Positions 45,800 to 52,632 of a stretch of 64,000 nt of DNA are shown here, in pieces. The position numbers were made by a program, and so were the translations under genes. Positions within the stretch are counted from its first letter, which is position 1, and each line of letters starts with the position of its first letter. The stretch covers positions 1,550,001 to 1,614,000 of the forward strand of contig CBDDTF010000003.1 of assembly GCA_965233705.1 (NCBI GenBank), given 5' to 3'. The notes under the pieces were generated by a model, which worked only from the letters and a program-made list of their open reading frames with translations, was not told the DNA's origin and did not search any database. Source of the stretch: Algihabitans sp965233705. GTDB taxonomy: Bacteria > Pseudomonadota > Alphaproteobacteria > Kiloniellales > DSM-21159.

Positions 45800-47230
45800 C
45801 TAGCCGGCACAGCAGGAGAGTTTGGACACATCCATATCGAAGGTCTGTGCGGCGAGCTTAAGGCCCTCAACCGTCGTGAGGTACGGGAAGATCATTTCTC
45901 CGAGTTCGGCATAGGTCATGCCTTGTTTGATCGCGATTGCCGCCGTCTGGATGCTGTCGGCACCCTCCGGGGCCAGGATATGGGCACCAATCAATTTGTT
46001 GGTTGCACCATCGGCGACCAGCTTGATCAGCCCGCGCGTATCGCGGGCCGCAAGGGCGCGCGGCACATTGTCGAGAGACAGAACGGAGGTTCTCGCGTCA
46101 ATCCCCCGCGTCCTGGCCGCCGCTTCGGTGAGGCCAACGCTCGCCACTTGCGGGTCGGTAAAAACGACTGCCGGCATCGCCAGATTGTCGTAGCTTCGGC
46201 CATCGCCATTCAGGGCGTTGAATGCCGCGATTTTCGCACCGTAGGCAGCCATATAGACGAACTGGTCGCGCCCGGTGACATCGCCGGCGGCATAGACGCC
46301 GGCCTTGCTCGTGCGCATCCGGTCATCGACTTCGATCCCACCGTTTGGCAGTAACCGTACATCGGCTTCTTCCAGGCCCAAGCCTTCGGTGCTGGCCTTG
46401 CGGCCTGCGCTCAGGAGAACGCTCTGCGCTTCAAGGGTGTCGGTTGTACCGTCAATGATGGCTGAAAGACTGATGCCGTCATCGTTCGAGCCGATGCTCT
46501 CGTATCCGTCTACGCGTTGAACCGTGATGCTTTCCTCAACGAAATAGCTGGCAAGGGCCTTGCTGATCTCAGGTTCGCCTTCCGGCAGAAGCCGGCTGCG
46601 GAAAAGGATCGTGACCTTGACGCCGGTACGGGCAAACATCTGCGCCAACTCACAGCCGATGTAACCCCCACCAATCACGAGCATGGATTCGGGCAGGCTC
46701 TTCATCTCGAAAGCCGTTGTGCTGGTCAGATAAGGAATATCCTCTATGCCAGGAATGGCCGGCACAAACTCGTGCGATCCCGTTGCGACGATGGCCTTGC
46801 CGGCATCGATGTGCTCTCCGTCAACGATAACGCCGCCGTTCCCAAGTCGGGCCTTTCCTTCGAGATAGGCAATACCATTGTAGGCCGGGAGCAAGTCGAT
46901 GTATTTGGCTTGGCGGAGCGATGCCACCAGTTCATCTTTCTGCGCCCGCAGTGCGTTCCAATCCTTGACCCGGCCCGCCGCCTCGACCCCGGCAAACCGT
47001 GGCGCGGAATTGGCATGGTGGACTGCCTCGGCGGCGCGGATCAGCGCTTTCGAGGGCACGCAGCCCACATTGACGCAAGTGCCACCGATGGTTCCATGGC
47101 CGATCAAAGCGACCTGTGCGCCCTGATCGGCAGCCGTGATCGCGGCCGAAAAGCCGGCCGATCCTGCGCCGATGACGGCGAGATCATACCGTCCGTTTGG
47201 TTTGCCGTTACCGCAACACTCATCGGTCAT
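45800..47230 (-). CDS. merA: Mercuric reductase MerA (short form)
   Basis: A 476-aa flavoprotein reducing Hg(II) to Hg(0) with NADPH. The redox motif GGTCVNVGCVPSK holds C52 and C57, and the C-terminal substrate pair is SCCAG (C473, C474). It lacks the N-terminal heavy-metal-associated (NmerA) domain, but a Cys pair sits at residues 5-6. The ATG at 47230 overlaps the preceding stop (ATGA). Longer in-frame reading upstream is a shadow of the merF-like gene. Confidence 0.95.
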   Translation of the reverse strand: MTDECCGNGKPNGRYDLAVIGAGSAGFSAAITAADQGAQVALIGHGTIGGTCVNVGCVPSKALIRAAEAVHHANSAPRFAGVEAAGRVKDWNALRAQKDELVASLRQAKYIDLLPAYNGIAYLEGKARLGNGGVIVDGEHIDAGKAIVATGSHEFVPAIPGIEDIPYLTSTTAFEMKSLPESMLVIGGGYIGCELAQMFARTGVKVTILFRSRLLPEGEPEISKALASYFVEESITVQRVDGYESIGSNDDGISLSAIIDGTTDTLEAQSVLLSAGRKASTEGLGLEEADVRLLPNGGIEVDDRMRTSKAGVYAAGDVTGRDQFVYMAAYGAKIAAFNALNGDGRSYDNLAMPAVVFTDPQVASVGLTEAAARTRGIDARTSVLSLDNVPRALAARDTRGLIKLVADGATNKLIGAHILAPEGADSIQTAAIAIKQGMTYAELGEMIFPYLTTVEGLKLAAQTFDMDVSKLSCCAG

Positions 47231-47625
47231 AGACTGCTTCCTTTTGCATCGGCCGATTGGCCACTTTGCCGCCGCACACACGCACGCAAGTAGTAGGCAT
47301 AGGCTGCAACGGTAAGAGTGGCCGCGATGGAGATGCGCAGCGCGTAGCTGAACTCGAGCCAGAAGAGCAGCGCGGAAAGTGCAACGACGGCCACGACGAT
47401 CATAGGCGTCGGCGACGGACCCTGGCGGCCGGCGCGCAGATAAAGCGCGTAGGCAACCAGCCCCAGGGAGGCGAACAAGATCGGGAACAAGCCGTAGTCG
47501 AGCCAGCCGACGATTGCCGATAGTCCCACAAACCCGACGAGAACGACCAGGGCGGGCGTGAAACAACAGATGGCGGCGATGGTCGCCCCTATGGAGCCCG
47601 TGCGAAGTAGTTTTTTGTCGTTCAC
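47227..47625 (-). CDS. MerF-like mercury transporter, extended
   Basis: A 132-aa membrane protein. The N-terminal half (IGATIAAICCFTPALVVLVG, vicinal C20-C21) matches MerF, a two-helix Hg(II) importer. The C-terminal half adds two more helices, so it is longer than a usual MerF of about 80 residues. The start is GTG, overlapping the previous stop (GTGA). It lies directly before merA. Confidence 0.75.
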   Translation of the reverse strand: MNDKKLLRTGSIGATIAAICCFTPALVVLVGFVGLSAIVGWLDYGLFPILFASLGLVAYALYLRAGRQGPSPTPMIVVAVVALSALLFWLEFSYALRISIAATLTVAAYAYYLRACVRRQSGQSADAKGSSL

Positions 47626-47858
47626 TGGTTGGTCTCTCCTGCCGGCATTGCCGAGGTACGCAGCTTACGGACAATCGCGAGTACGGCAATTCCCGCGACA
47701 AGGGCGAGGCCTGCCGTGACAACCGCATCGAAACCGCTAAACCACGCCGCAATGCCCGTGAAGAGCGAGACGATCACCGCCGGCCCAAGAATGCACACGG
47801 CACAGAGTGGTGCGATGGCAACAGCGGCGACAAGACCGGCGAGGAGTTTTTCATTCAC
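47622..47858 (-). CDS. Small two-helix membrane protein of the mer operon
   Basis: A 78-aa protein with two membrane helices and a CAVC pair in the first (IAPLCAVCILGPAVIV). Length and a Cys pair in helix one resemble MerE, but the sequence is not clearly MerE. The start is GTG at 47858; an ATG four bases inside is out of frame. It is coupled to the MerF-like gene. Hg(II) or organomercury uptake is inferred from position and cysteines. Confidence 0.6.
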   Translation of the reverse strand: MNEKLLAGLVAAVAIAPLCAVCILGPAVIVSLFTGIAAWFSGFDAVVTAGLALVAGIAVLAIVRKLRTSAMPAGETNQ

Positions 47859-47864
47859 GGTCGT

Positions 47865-48149
47865 CTATTCTTTCACCGTGGAGGGAAAGCCCATATCGCC
47901 AGTCGCGGCGGTGAGTGCCGCCACTTCGGTTTTGCTGTCGTCATAGGTGACGACCGCGGATTTCTCCGCGAATGAGACTTCGACATCCGTCACGCCGTCG
48001 ACAGCGGCCAGAGACTGCTTGACGATGTAGGGACAGGACGCGCAGGTCATCCCGCTGACCTCCAGGGTCACGGTCTGCTCCCCAGCGAATGCCGAGGTCG
48101 CGGTCAAAAGAGTCCCGGCGAAAATAACCGTTCTCAGGGTGGCCTTCAT
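47865..48149 (-). CDS. merP: Periplasmic mercury-binding protein MerP
   Basis: A 94-aa protein with a Sec signal peptide (SAFA about residue 22) and one heavy-metal-associated domain with GMTCASCPYIVKQSL. It passes Hg(II) from the periplasm to MerT. It is second in the mer operon, 26 bases after merT. Confidence 0.92.
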   Translation of the reverse strand: MKATLRTVIFAGTLLTATSAFAGEQTVTLEVSGMTCASCPYIVKQSLAAVDGVTDVEVSFAEKSAVVTYDDSKTEVAALTAATGDMGFPSTVKE

Positions 48150-48175
48150 GCTGATGCCTCTCCTTCTCTAGGTTT

Positions 48176-48574
48176 CTAAGTGCCGAGCAACATCGGCGCG
48201 ACGTACGGAAAGGCAATCGCCGCCGCGACCAGTGCGGTCGCAATCCACAGGGCCAGCTTCACGATCCGATTCGGTAATGGCCGGGCGCAGGCCGGCCCAT
48301 CGGCACAGACTGCTTTGGACTTGCGATAGACAAGCCAATAGCCGTAACCGAGAAAGCCGAGCGTGATGGCCACAAAGATCGGCTGATAGGGTGCAAGGGC
48401 AGTGAGGTTGCCGATCCATGCGCCGCCGATCCCAAGGCTGAACAGCACGAGGGGCAGGATGCAGCAGGATGAGGCGGCGACCGCGCCCAGGATGCCGCCA
48501 GCGGCAATCCAGGTCTTGCGGCCTTCGTCGCCAATCGCGGTGCTCAATCCTGCATGCTCATCGGCTTGAGCCAC
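48176..48574 (-). CDS. merT: Mercury transporter MerT
   Basis: A 132-aa inner-membrane Hg(II) importer. The vicinal Cys pair SSCCILPLVLF lies in helix one, and a second pair is in the cytoplasmic loop (VCADGPACA). The start is GTG at 48574. It is the first gene of the mer operon, starting about 30 bases after the -10 hexamer of the MerR-type promoter. Confidence 0.92.
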   Translation of the reverse strand: MAQADEHAGLSTAIGDEGRKTWIAAGGILGAVAASSCCILPLVLFSLGIGGAWIGNLTALAPYQPIFVAITLGFLGYGYWLVYRKSKAVCADGPACARPLPNRIVKLALWIATALVAAAIAFPYVAPMLLGT

Positions 48575-48604
48575 AATATTTGCTCCATTCTTCCAATGCG
48601 TGCT

Positions 48605-48635
48605 AACTTAGGGTCTGTAGTAACTACAGGTTCAA
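48605..48635 (-). promoter_or_regulatory. MerR-controlled mer promoter/operator
   Basis: On the - strand: TTGAAC (-35, 48630-48635), a 19-base spacer, then TAAGTT (-10, 48605-48610). The spacer holds the perfect dyad CTGTAG-N3-CTACAG (48615-48629). A 19-bp spacer with a central dyad is the signature of MerR-activated promoters. It drives merT-merA and overlaps the divergent merR control region. Confidence 0.85.
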
Positions 48636-48650
48636 GAGGTTTTTTTCGGG

Positions 48651-49070
48651 ATGGCGTTCACGGTGGCGAGAGGCCCGATCAAGCGCGGCGAGTTATCGAA
48701 GCGCTCGGGCTGCAACATCGAGACGATCCGCTACTATGAGAAGATCGGACTTCTGGCAGAACCCAGCCGGTCCCAGGGCGGCCATCGCCTTTATGCGCCT
48801 GCGGATCAGGCGCGGCTCGGCTTCATCTTGCGCGGCCGTGAGTTGGGCTTTTCCATATACGAGTTGCGCAGCCTGCTCAGCCTGGTTGATTCCAATGCGT
48901 ATACCTGCGGCGAAGTGCTGGATCTTACCCAGAGCCACCTCGACAGCATCCGAGAGAAAATCGCCGATTTACGCCGCTTGGAGGTGATGCTTTCCGAGGT
49001 GTCGGCCAAGTGTCAGGGCGGCGACGTTCCGGACTGTCCAATCATCGACGCGTTGCAGGATGCAGAATGA
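48651..49070 (+). CDS. merR: Mercury-responsive regulator MerR
   Basis: A 139-aa MerR regulator: winged helix (SGCNIETIRYYEKIGLL) in residues 12-80, a dimerisation helix, and cysteines C86, C121 and C129 placed as the three Hg(II) ligands of MerR. It is divergent from merT across the promoter described above. AGAGG about 12 bases upstream of the ATG is a weak ribosome site. Confidence 0.9.
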   Translation: MAFTVARGPIKRGELSKRSGCNIETIRYYEKIGLLAEPSRSQGGHRLYAPADQARLGFILRGRELGFSIYELRSLLSLVDSNAYTCGEVLDLTQSHLDSIREKIADLRRLEVMLSEVSAKCQGGDVPDCPIIDALQDAE

Positions 49071-49099
49071 CGATACGCGACGATGAACATCGATACCGC

Positions 49100-49426
49100 T
49101 CAAGAACTATGTGGCGCGAAGAGGATGATACCCGCCCCAATTAAGACAACACTGGCACCGATCAAATCCCAGCGATCGGGACCAACGCCCTCTATGACCC
49201 AAAGCCACATCAGCGATGCGGCGATATAAACGCCTCCGTAAGCCGCGTAGGCGCGCCCTGCCGCCTGAACGTCGGCAAGGGTCAACAGATAGGCGAAGAG
49301 TGCCAATGAGGCCAAGCCAGGTACGAGCCACCAGATCGACTTGTCGAGACGGAGCCGCGCCCAAAACGCGAAGCATCCGGCGATCTCCGCAAGAGCGGCA
49401 CCGATATATGCGGCAATTGTCGTCAT
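49100..49426 (-). CDS. YnfA/UPF0060 small membrane protein
   Basis: A 108-aa protein with four membrane helices. It begins AAYIGAALAEIAGCFAFWA, and GRAYAAYGGVYIAASLMWLW is the conserved UPF0060 segment. The family is related to small multidrug transporters. It is convergent with merR (29-base gap) and often accompanies metal-resistance genes. The substrate is unknown. Confidence 0.88.
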   Translation of the reverse strand: MTTIAAYIGAALAEIAGCFAFWARLRLDKSIWWLVPGLASLALFAYLLTLADVQAAGRAYAAYGGVYIAASLMWLWVIEGVGPDRWDLIGASVVLIGAGIILFAPHSS

Positions 49427-49551
49427 GCTACTTCCGTATCAAATGGCGTGCCGCCACCGCAATCTTCGGTTTCGGCTATCAGAGCTCGTCAACAGGCGAA
49501 GGATTTTGCAGGCGTCCGAAAATGCCCGCTTCTTCATAGAGTGGAACGACT

Positions 49552-50538
49552 TCAATCCGCTTGAGACGGCCGCCATTTCTGGATGCGGTTGTTGAGAAAA
49601 TCGGCCACGAAGACGGTTCCGTCATCGGCGACGGCTACCGCTATCGGATGACCGAACTGTCCGGTGCCGTCACCGCTTTCGCCGAAGGCCATCAGAAAGG
49701 TGCCGTCGGGTGCGAACTTCTGGATGCGGTCGTTGTAGAAGTCCGCGACGAATATGTTTCCCTCAGGACCTGTCGCCAATCCCGTCACGGTCGCGAACCA
49801 GCCACTGAAGGGACCGAAGATGTTCATCGCGAGCGGTCCGCCCCACTTTCGCACGAAGCCTTGGTTCGCCTTGAAGGCCTGGATTCGGTCGTTATAGCCA
49901 TCGGCGACATAGAGCGTTCCGTTGGCACCAAAAGCCGCGTCGGTCGGGTAGTTGAACCTTCCGGCACCGGTCCCGATCTCGCCAGTGGTTCCCCACTGTC
50001 TGACGAAGGTCCCATCTGGCCGCAGTTGCTGAACCCGCTGATTGTAGAAATCGGCGACGAAGAGGTCGCCGTTGTCGGCAACGGCGACGCCGCCCGGCGC
50101 GTTGAACTCGCCTTGCCCGCTTCCCGCGCTCCCGATCATGCGCGTCGGCGTTCCGCTCAACGCGAACACCTGAATGCGGTCGTTGAAATATTCTGCGACA
50201 TAGAGTTTGCCGTCATGAATGGTCAGGTTCATGGGACGGCCAAGCTGGCCCCCGGCGTCGCCCGGTTCGCCGAAGCTGCGCAGGAAGGTGCCGTCCAGGT
50301 CGAAAACCTGGATGCGGCCGTTGCGGGAATCGGCGACGAATACCTCAGCTCCGGCTACGGCAACGCCTGTGGGGTCATGGAATTGACCCGGTCCGTTGCC
50401 CTTGGTTCCCCAACTCGTGACGAAGACGTAGCCAAGCTCCTTGGCGAAGGGGACAAAAGCAAGGTAGGCGCCGAGCAGCAGGGCAACCACGGTCAGGATC
50501 GGAGCAACGATCCATCTCATGGCTGTCTTGCGTCGCAT
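49552..50538 (-). CDS. Membrane-anchored NHL-repeat protein
   Basis: A 328-aa protein: one N-terminal membrane helix (about 10-30), then six NHL repeats forming a beta-propeller outside the cytoplasm, each with a variant of LFVADFYNxRIQxF. GAGG eight bases before the ATG at 50538 favours it over a TTG at 50544. It is the last gene of the second MerR operon. NHL propellers usually bind proteins or act as lyases; no catalytic residues were identified. Confidence 0.8.
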   Translation of the reverse strand: MRRKTAMRWIVAPILTVVALLLGAYLAFVPFAKELGYVFVTSWGTKGNGPGQFHDPTGVAVAGAEVFVADSRNGRIQVFDLDGTFLRSFGEPGDAGGQLGRPMNLTIHDGKLYVAEYFNDRIQVFALSGTPTRMIGSAGSGQGEFNAPGGVAVADNGDLFVADFYNQRVQQLRPDGTFVRQWGTTGEIGTGAGRFNYPTDAAFGANGTLYVADGYNDRIQAFKANQGFVRKWGGPLAMNIFGPFSGWFATVTGLATGPEGNIFVADFYNDRIQKFAPDGTFLMAFGESGDGTGQFGHPIAVAVADDGTVFVADFLNNRIQKWRPSQAD

Positions 50539-50549
50539 ACCCAATTGCC

Positions 50550-51461
50550 TCAGAAATTGAGCCGGAAGCCGGCGCGCACGGTGAAGTCATCCTCAAGCGC
50601 GTCGCCATTCAGGTCCTGCACGAGCGGCACCTGAACGATCGCCTCGACGATCCAGCGTTTGGTCACGTATTGCAGACCCTGCGCCACAAAGAACGAGGTA
50701 CCGCCGGAACCGGGATCATCGATCCCGGCGATCTCGTTCTTTCCTCGATAGAGGAGGTTGCCTTCGAGCACCCCGTAGAGAAAGCCCGGCACGCCGGGTC
50801 CCAGCTCGCGCGGCCACAGACGGTATTGCAGCGAGGCGTCGAGCCGCGCCTCGTCACCGAACTCAAATCCGTTCGCCTCGGTGTTGACCTTGTAGCTCGC
50901 CTGCGCATCGATCTGATAATCCAGCGTCTGGTAGGTCGCAACCAAGCCACCGAACGGATCCCACGATCCCGAGCCGAGTTGGAGCGTCGCCGGCAACGAG
51001 CCTTGGCCATCGCTGTCGTCATCGTCTCCCGTCGGCATCTCGATGCCGGCGAACGGCGCAATCCGGAATGTGCGACCCGGCGCGTCATCTCGGTAGACCG
51101 TGTACCGACCGAAGAGCCGTGCGTCGCCGATGCCGCTGGTGCCGCGTGAAATCCGGTCGCCGCCCACTGTCGTCAGGTCGAGCTCCTTGTCCAGATAGGG
51201 GAGCACGGCAAACGCCGCGAAATCCCCACTCACGCCGTAACCCAAAACTGAGATGGCGCCCAGCACCTCGACCTCCCTGGCAGCCGGGGACGGGTCGTTG
51301 CTGGCCTTGCGATAGAAGAACTGCTCGCGAAACACGAACTCGCCTTCCGCCACCGGCAGCGCCGTGTTGAAGGTTTGCGGCGCGGCCATCGCGGCTGAGC
51401 TCAATACCAAGGTCAGGGGAACAGTCCAAGCAGTCAGCGCTGATCTCGGGCACCGCCTCAT
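50550..51461 (-). CDS. Outer-membrane beta-barrel transporter-like protein
   Basis: A 303-aa protein with a signal peptide (LSSAAMA, about residue 27), alternating amphipathic strands and a C-terminal Phe (RAGFRLNF), as in outer-membrane barrels. It resembles proteins annotated as transporters of the phenol-degradation MetA-like group. Its ATG overlaps the preceding stop (ATGA). In a MerR-led operon it may move a metal complex or protein-bound ligand across the outer membrane; this is inference. Confidence 0.7.
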   Translation of the reverse strand: MRRCPRSALTAWTVPLTLVLSSAAMAAPQTFNTALPVAEGEFVFREQFFYRKASNDPSPAAREVEVLGAISVLGYGVSGDFAAFAVLPYLDKELDLTTVGGDRISRGTSGIGDARLFGRYTVYRDDAPGRTFRIAPFAGIEMPTGDDDDSDGQGSLPATLQLGSGSWDPFGGLVATYQTLDYQIDAQASYKVNTEANGFEFGDEARLDASLQYRLWPRELGPGVPGFLYGVLEGNLLYRGKNEIAGIDDPGSGGTSFFVAQGLQYVTKRWIVEAIVQVPLVQDLNGDALEDDFTVRAGFRLNF

Positions 51462-51790
51462 TCGGTCGCCTTCCGCTTGAACCCGCGCATGGTGAAACCG
51501 GCCCGGTCCACGGCCTCCTCGGCCTGCCGCTCCGTCAGGTTCGCGCCCGGCGTCATGGTGACCGTCACCGTCCCGCTCGCGATATCCGTCGAGACGGTTG
51601 CGACACCTTCGATCCGACCGAACTGCTTCTCGATGCCGTAAGCGCAGAAGGGACAGGCCAGACCGTCGGCTTGCAGAACATAAACGGCCCGATCCTCATC
51701 GGCGAAGACGATCCCAGGCGTGGCCAGAAGAATAGCGATAGCGGCGAACATCGCACGGATCGGCATGCTCGCCTTGAAGCCAGGGCTCAT
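51458..51790 (-). CDS. Secreted heavy-metal-associated domain protein (CPFC)
   Basis: A 110-aa protein: signal peptide (about 30 residues, PGIVFA) and one heavy-metal-associated domain with GLACPFCAYGIEKQFG (C46, C49) in the MxCxxC position, the Met replaced by Leu. GGGGGAG seven bases before the ATG at 51790 decides the start. It is MerP-like in architecture and is the third gene of the second MerR operon. Confidence 0.8.
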   Translation of the reverse strand: MSPGFKASMPIRAMFAAIAILLATPGIVFADEDRAVYVLQADGLACPFCAYGIEKQFGRIEGVATVSTDIASGTVTVTMTPGANLTERQAEEAVDRAGFTMRGFKRKATE

Positions 51791-51818
51791 TGCGGTCTCC
51801 CCCGCCAACCGAACGAAA

Positions 51819-52088
51819 TCACGAGAGTGGCTGACCAAGACCGGCTGCCTTCAATGTGTCTGCTTGCGGTCCGCGCCCTGTGCAGCAATCCGCCAGCTTG
51901 CCGTCGATGGCGACAGCCGGCACGGAACGAACACCCAACGCCTTTGCCCGCGCAGCCACGTCGGTGCGATTCATGTCCAAAACCTCGACCTCGCAGGAGG
52001 GACAGGCGAGGTCCTTCGCCAGCGCGATCGTGTCTTCGCAGGCCGGACAGCCTGCACTGAAAATCTCCACCTTGCGTTTCTGAGTCAT
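51819..52088 (-). CDS. Thioredoxin/glutaredoxin-like small protein with three Cys pairs
   Basis: An 89-aa cytoplasmic protein with a thioredoxin-like fold. The active-site pair GCPACED (C14, C17) is followed by CPSC (C29, C32), the cis-Pro segment VRSVPAVAIDG and a vicinal ADCCTGRG (C68, C69). Six cysteines in 89 residues suggest metal handling as well as redox. It starts two bases before the second merR gene ends its stop, so it is second in that operon. Confidence 0.8.
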   Translation of the reverse strand: MTQKRKVEIFSAGCPACEDTIALAKDLACPSCEVEVLDMNRTDVAARAKALGVRSVPAVAIDGKLADCCTGRGPQADTLKAAGLGQPLS

Positions 52089-52089
52089 G

Positions 52090-52506
52090 TCATCTCCTTG
52101 TCTGCTGCGAACTCAGCGCTTCCAGGATCGTGCATCGGCCGGCGGCAGGCCCCCGCTTCGGACAGGCGGCAATCAGTTCCTTCAGGGCCGATCTGATCGT
52201 TCGAAGCTGCGCCATCTTCCGCTCAACTTCCGCGAGCTTGGCCAAGGCCTGCGTCTGCACATCCGCGCAGTCCGTGTCCGGATCGGCGCGCAACGACAGC
52301 AACTCGTCGATCTCGCGCAACGAGAAGCCAAGCTCCTGGGCCTGCCGAATGAATCGGATACGCTCGACGACCTCTCCCGAATAGACGCGATAGCCGCTTT
52401 GCGGCTTCGGCGGCTGCTCGATAAGTCCTTGGCGCTCGTAAAAGCGGATGGTCTCGACACCCACACCCGCCTCGTCCGCCGCTCTGCTGATCGTTTTGTC
52501 GCTCAT
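52090..52506 (-). CDS. Second MerR-family regulator with Hg-type cysteines
   Basis: A 138-aa MerR protein: winged helix (AGVGVETIRFYERQGLIEQP), dimerisation helix and cysteines C80, C115 and C125, nearly the positions of the three Hg(II) ligands in Tn501 MerR. The ATG at 52506 is preferred to a TTG six bases upstream. Unlike the divergent merR at 48651, it is the first gene of the operon it probably controls, with a mer-like operator upstream. Confidence 0.85.
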   Translation of the reverse strand: MSDKTISRAADEAGVGVETIRFYERQGLIEQPPKPQSGYRVYSGEVVERIRFIRQAQELGFSLREIDELLSLRADPDTDCADVQTQALAKLAEVERKMAQLRTIRSALKELIAACPKRGPAAGRCTILEALSSQQTRR

Positions 52507-52525
52507 TTCCAATCATCCATATGAA

Positions 52526-52556
52526 GTCTGCACTCCGTACCATGATACGGAGTCAA
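52526..52556 (-). promoter_or_regulatory. Mer-like promoter/operator of the second MerR operon
   Basis: The dyad ACTCCGTA (52532-52539), six bases, TACGGAGT (52546-52553) is perfect. On the - strand TTGACT (52551-52556) serves as -35, followed by a 19-base spacer and GCAGAC, a poor -10. The TTGACTCCGTA half matches the classic Tn21/Tn501 mer operator more closely than the promoter at 48605 does. Confidence 0.75.
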
Positions 52557-52632
52557 GGGCGCCTGCGGAAAGCTGCCGGTCACGCCGAAGGCAAGTGCAC
52601 GGATGCCGCCGGTCCGGGGTCGCCTTCAGGCT

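Noticed and set aside
45800..47752. N-terminally extended merA of 650 codons
   Set aside because: The extra part is the antiparallel-frame shadow of the MerF-like gene. The coupled ATG at 47230 is the start.
49216..49595. Open frames on the + strand opposite the ynfA and NHL genes
   Set aside because: No ribosome site or domain; they overlap a clear UPF0060 gene.
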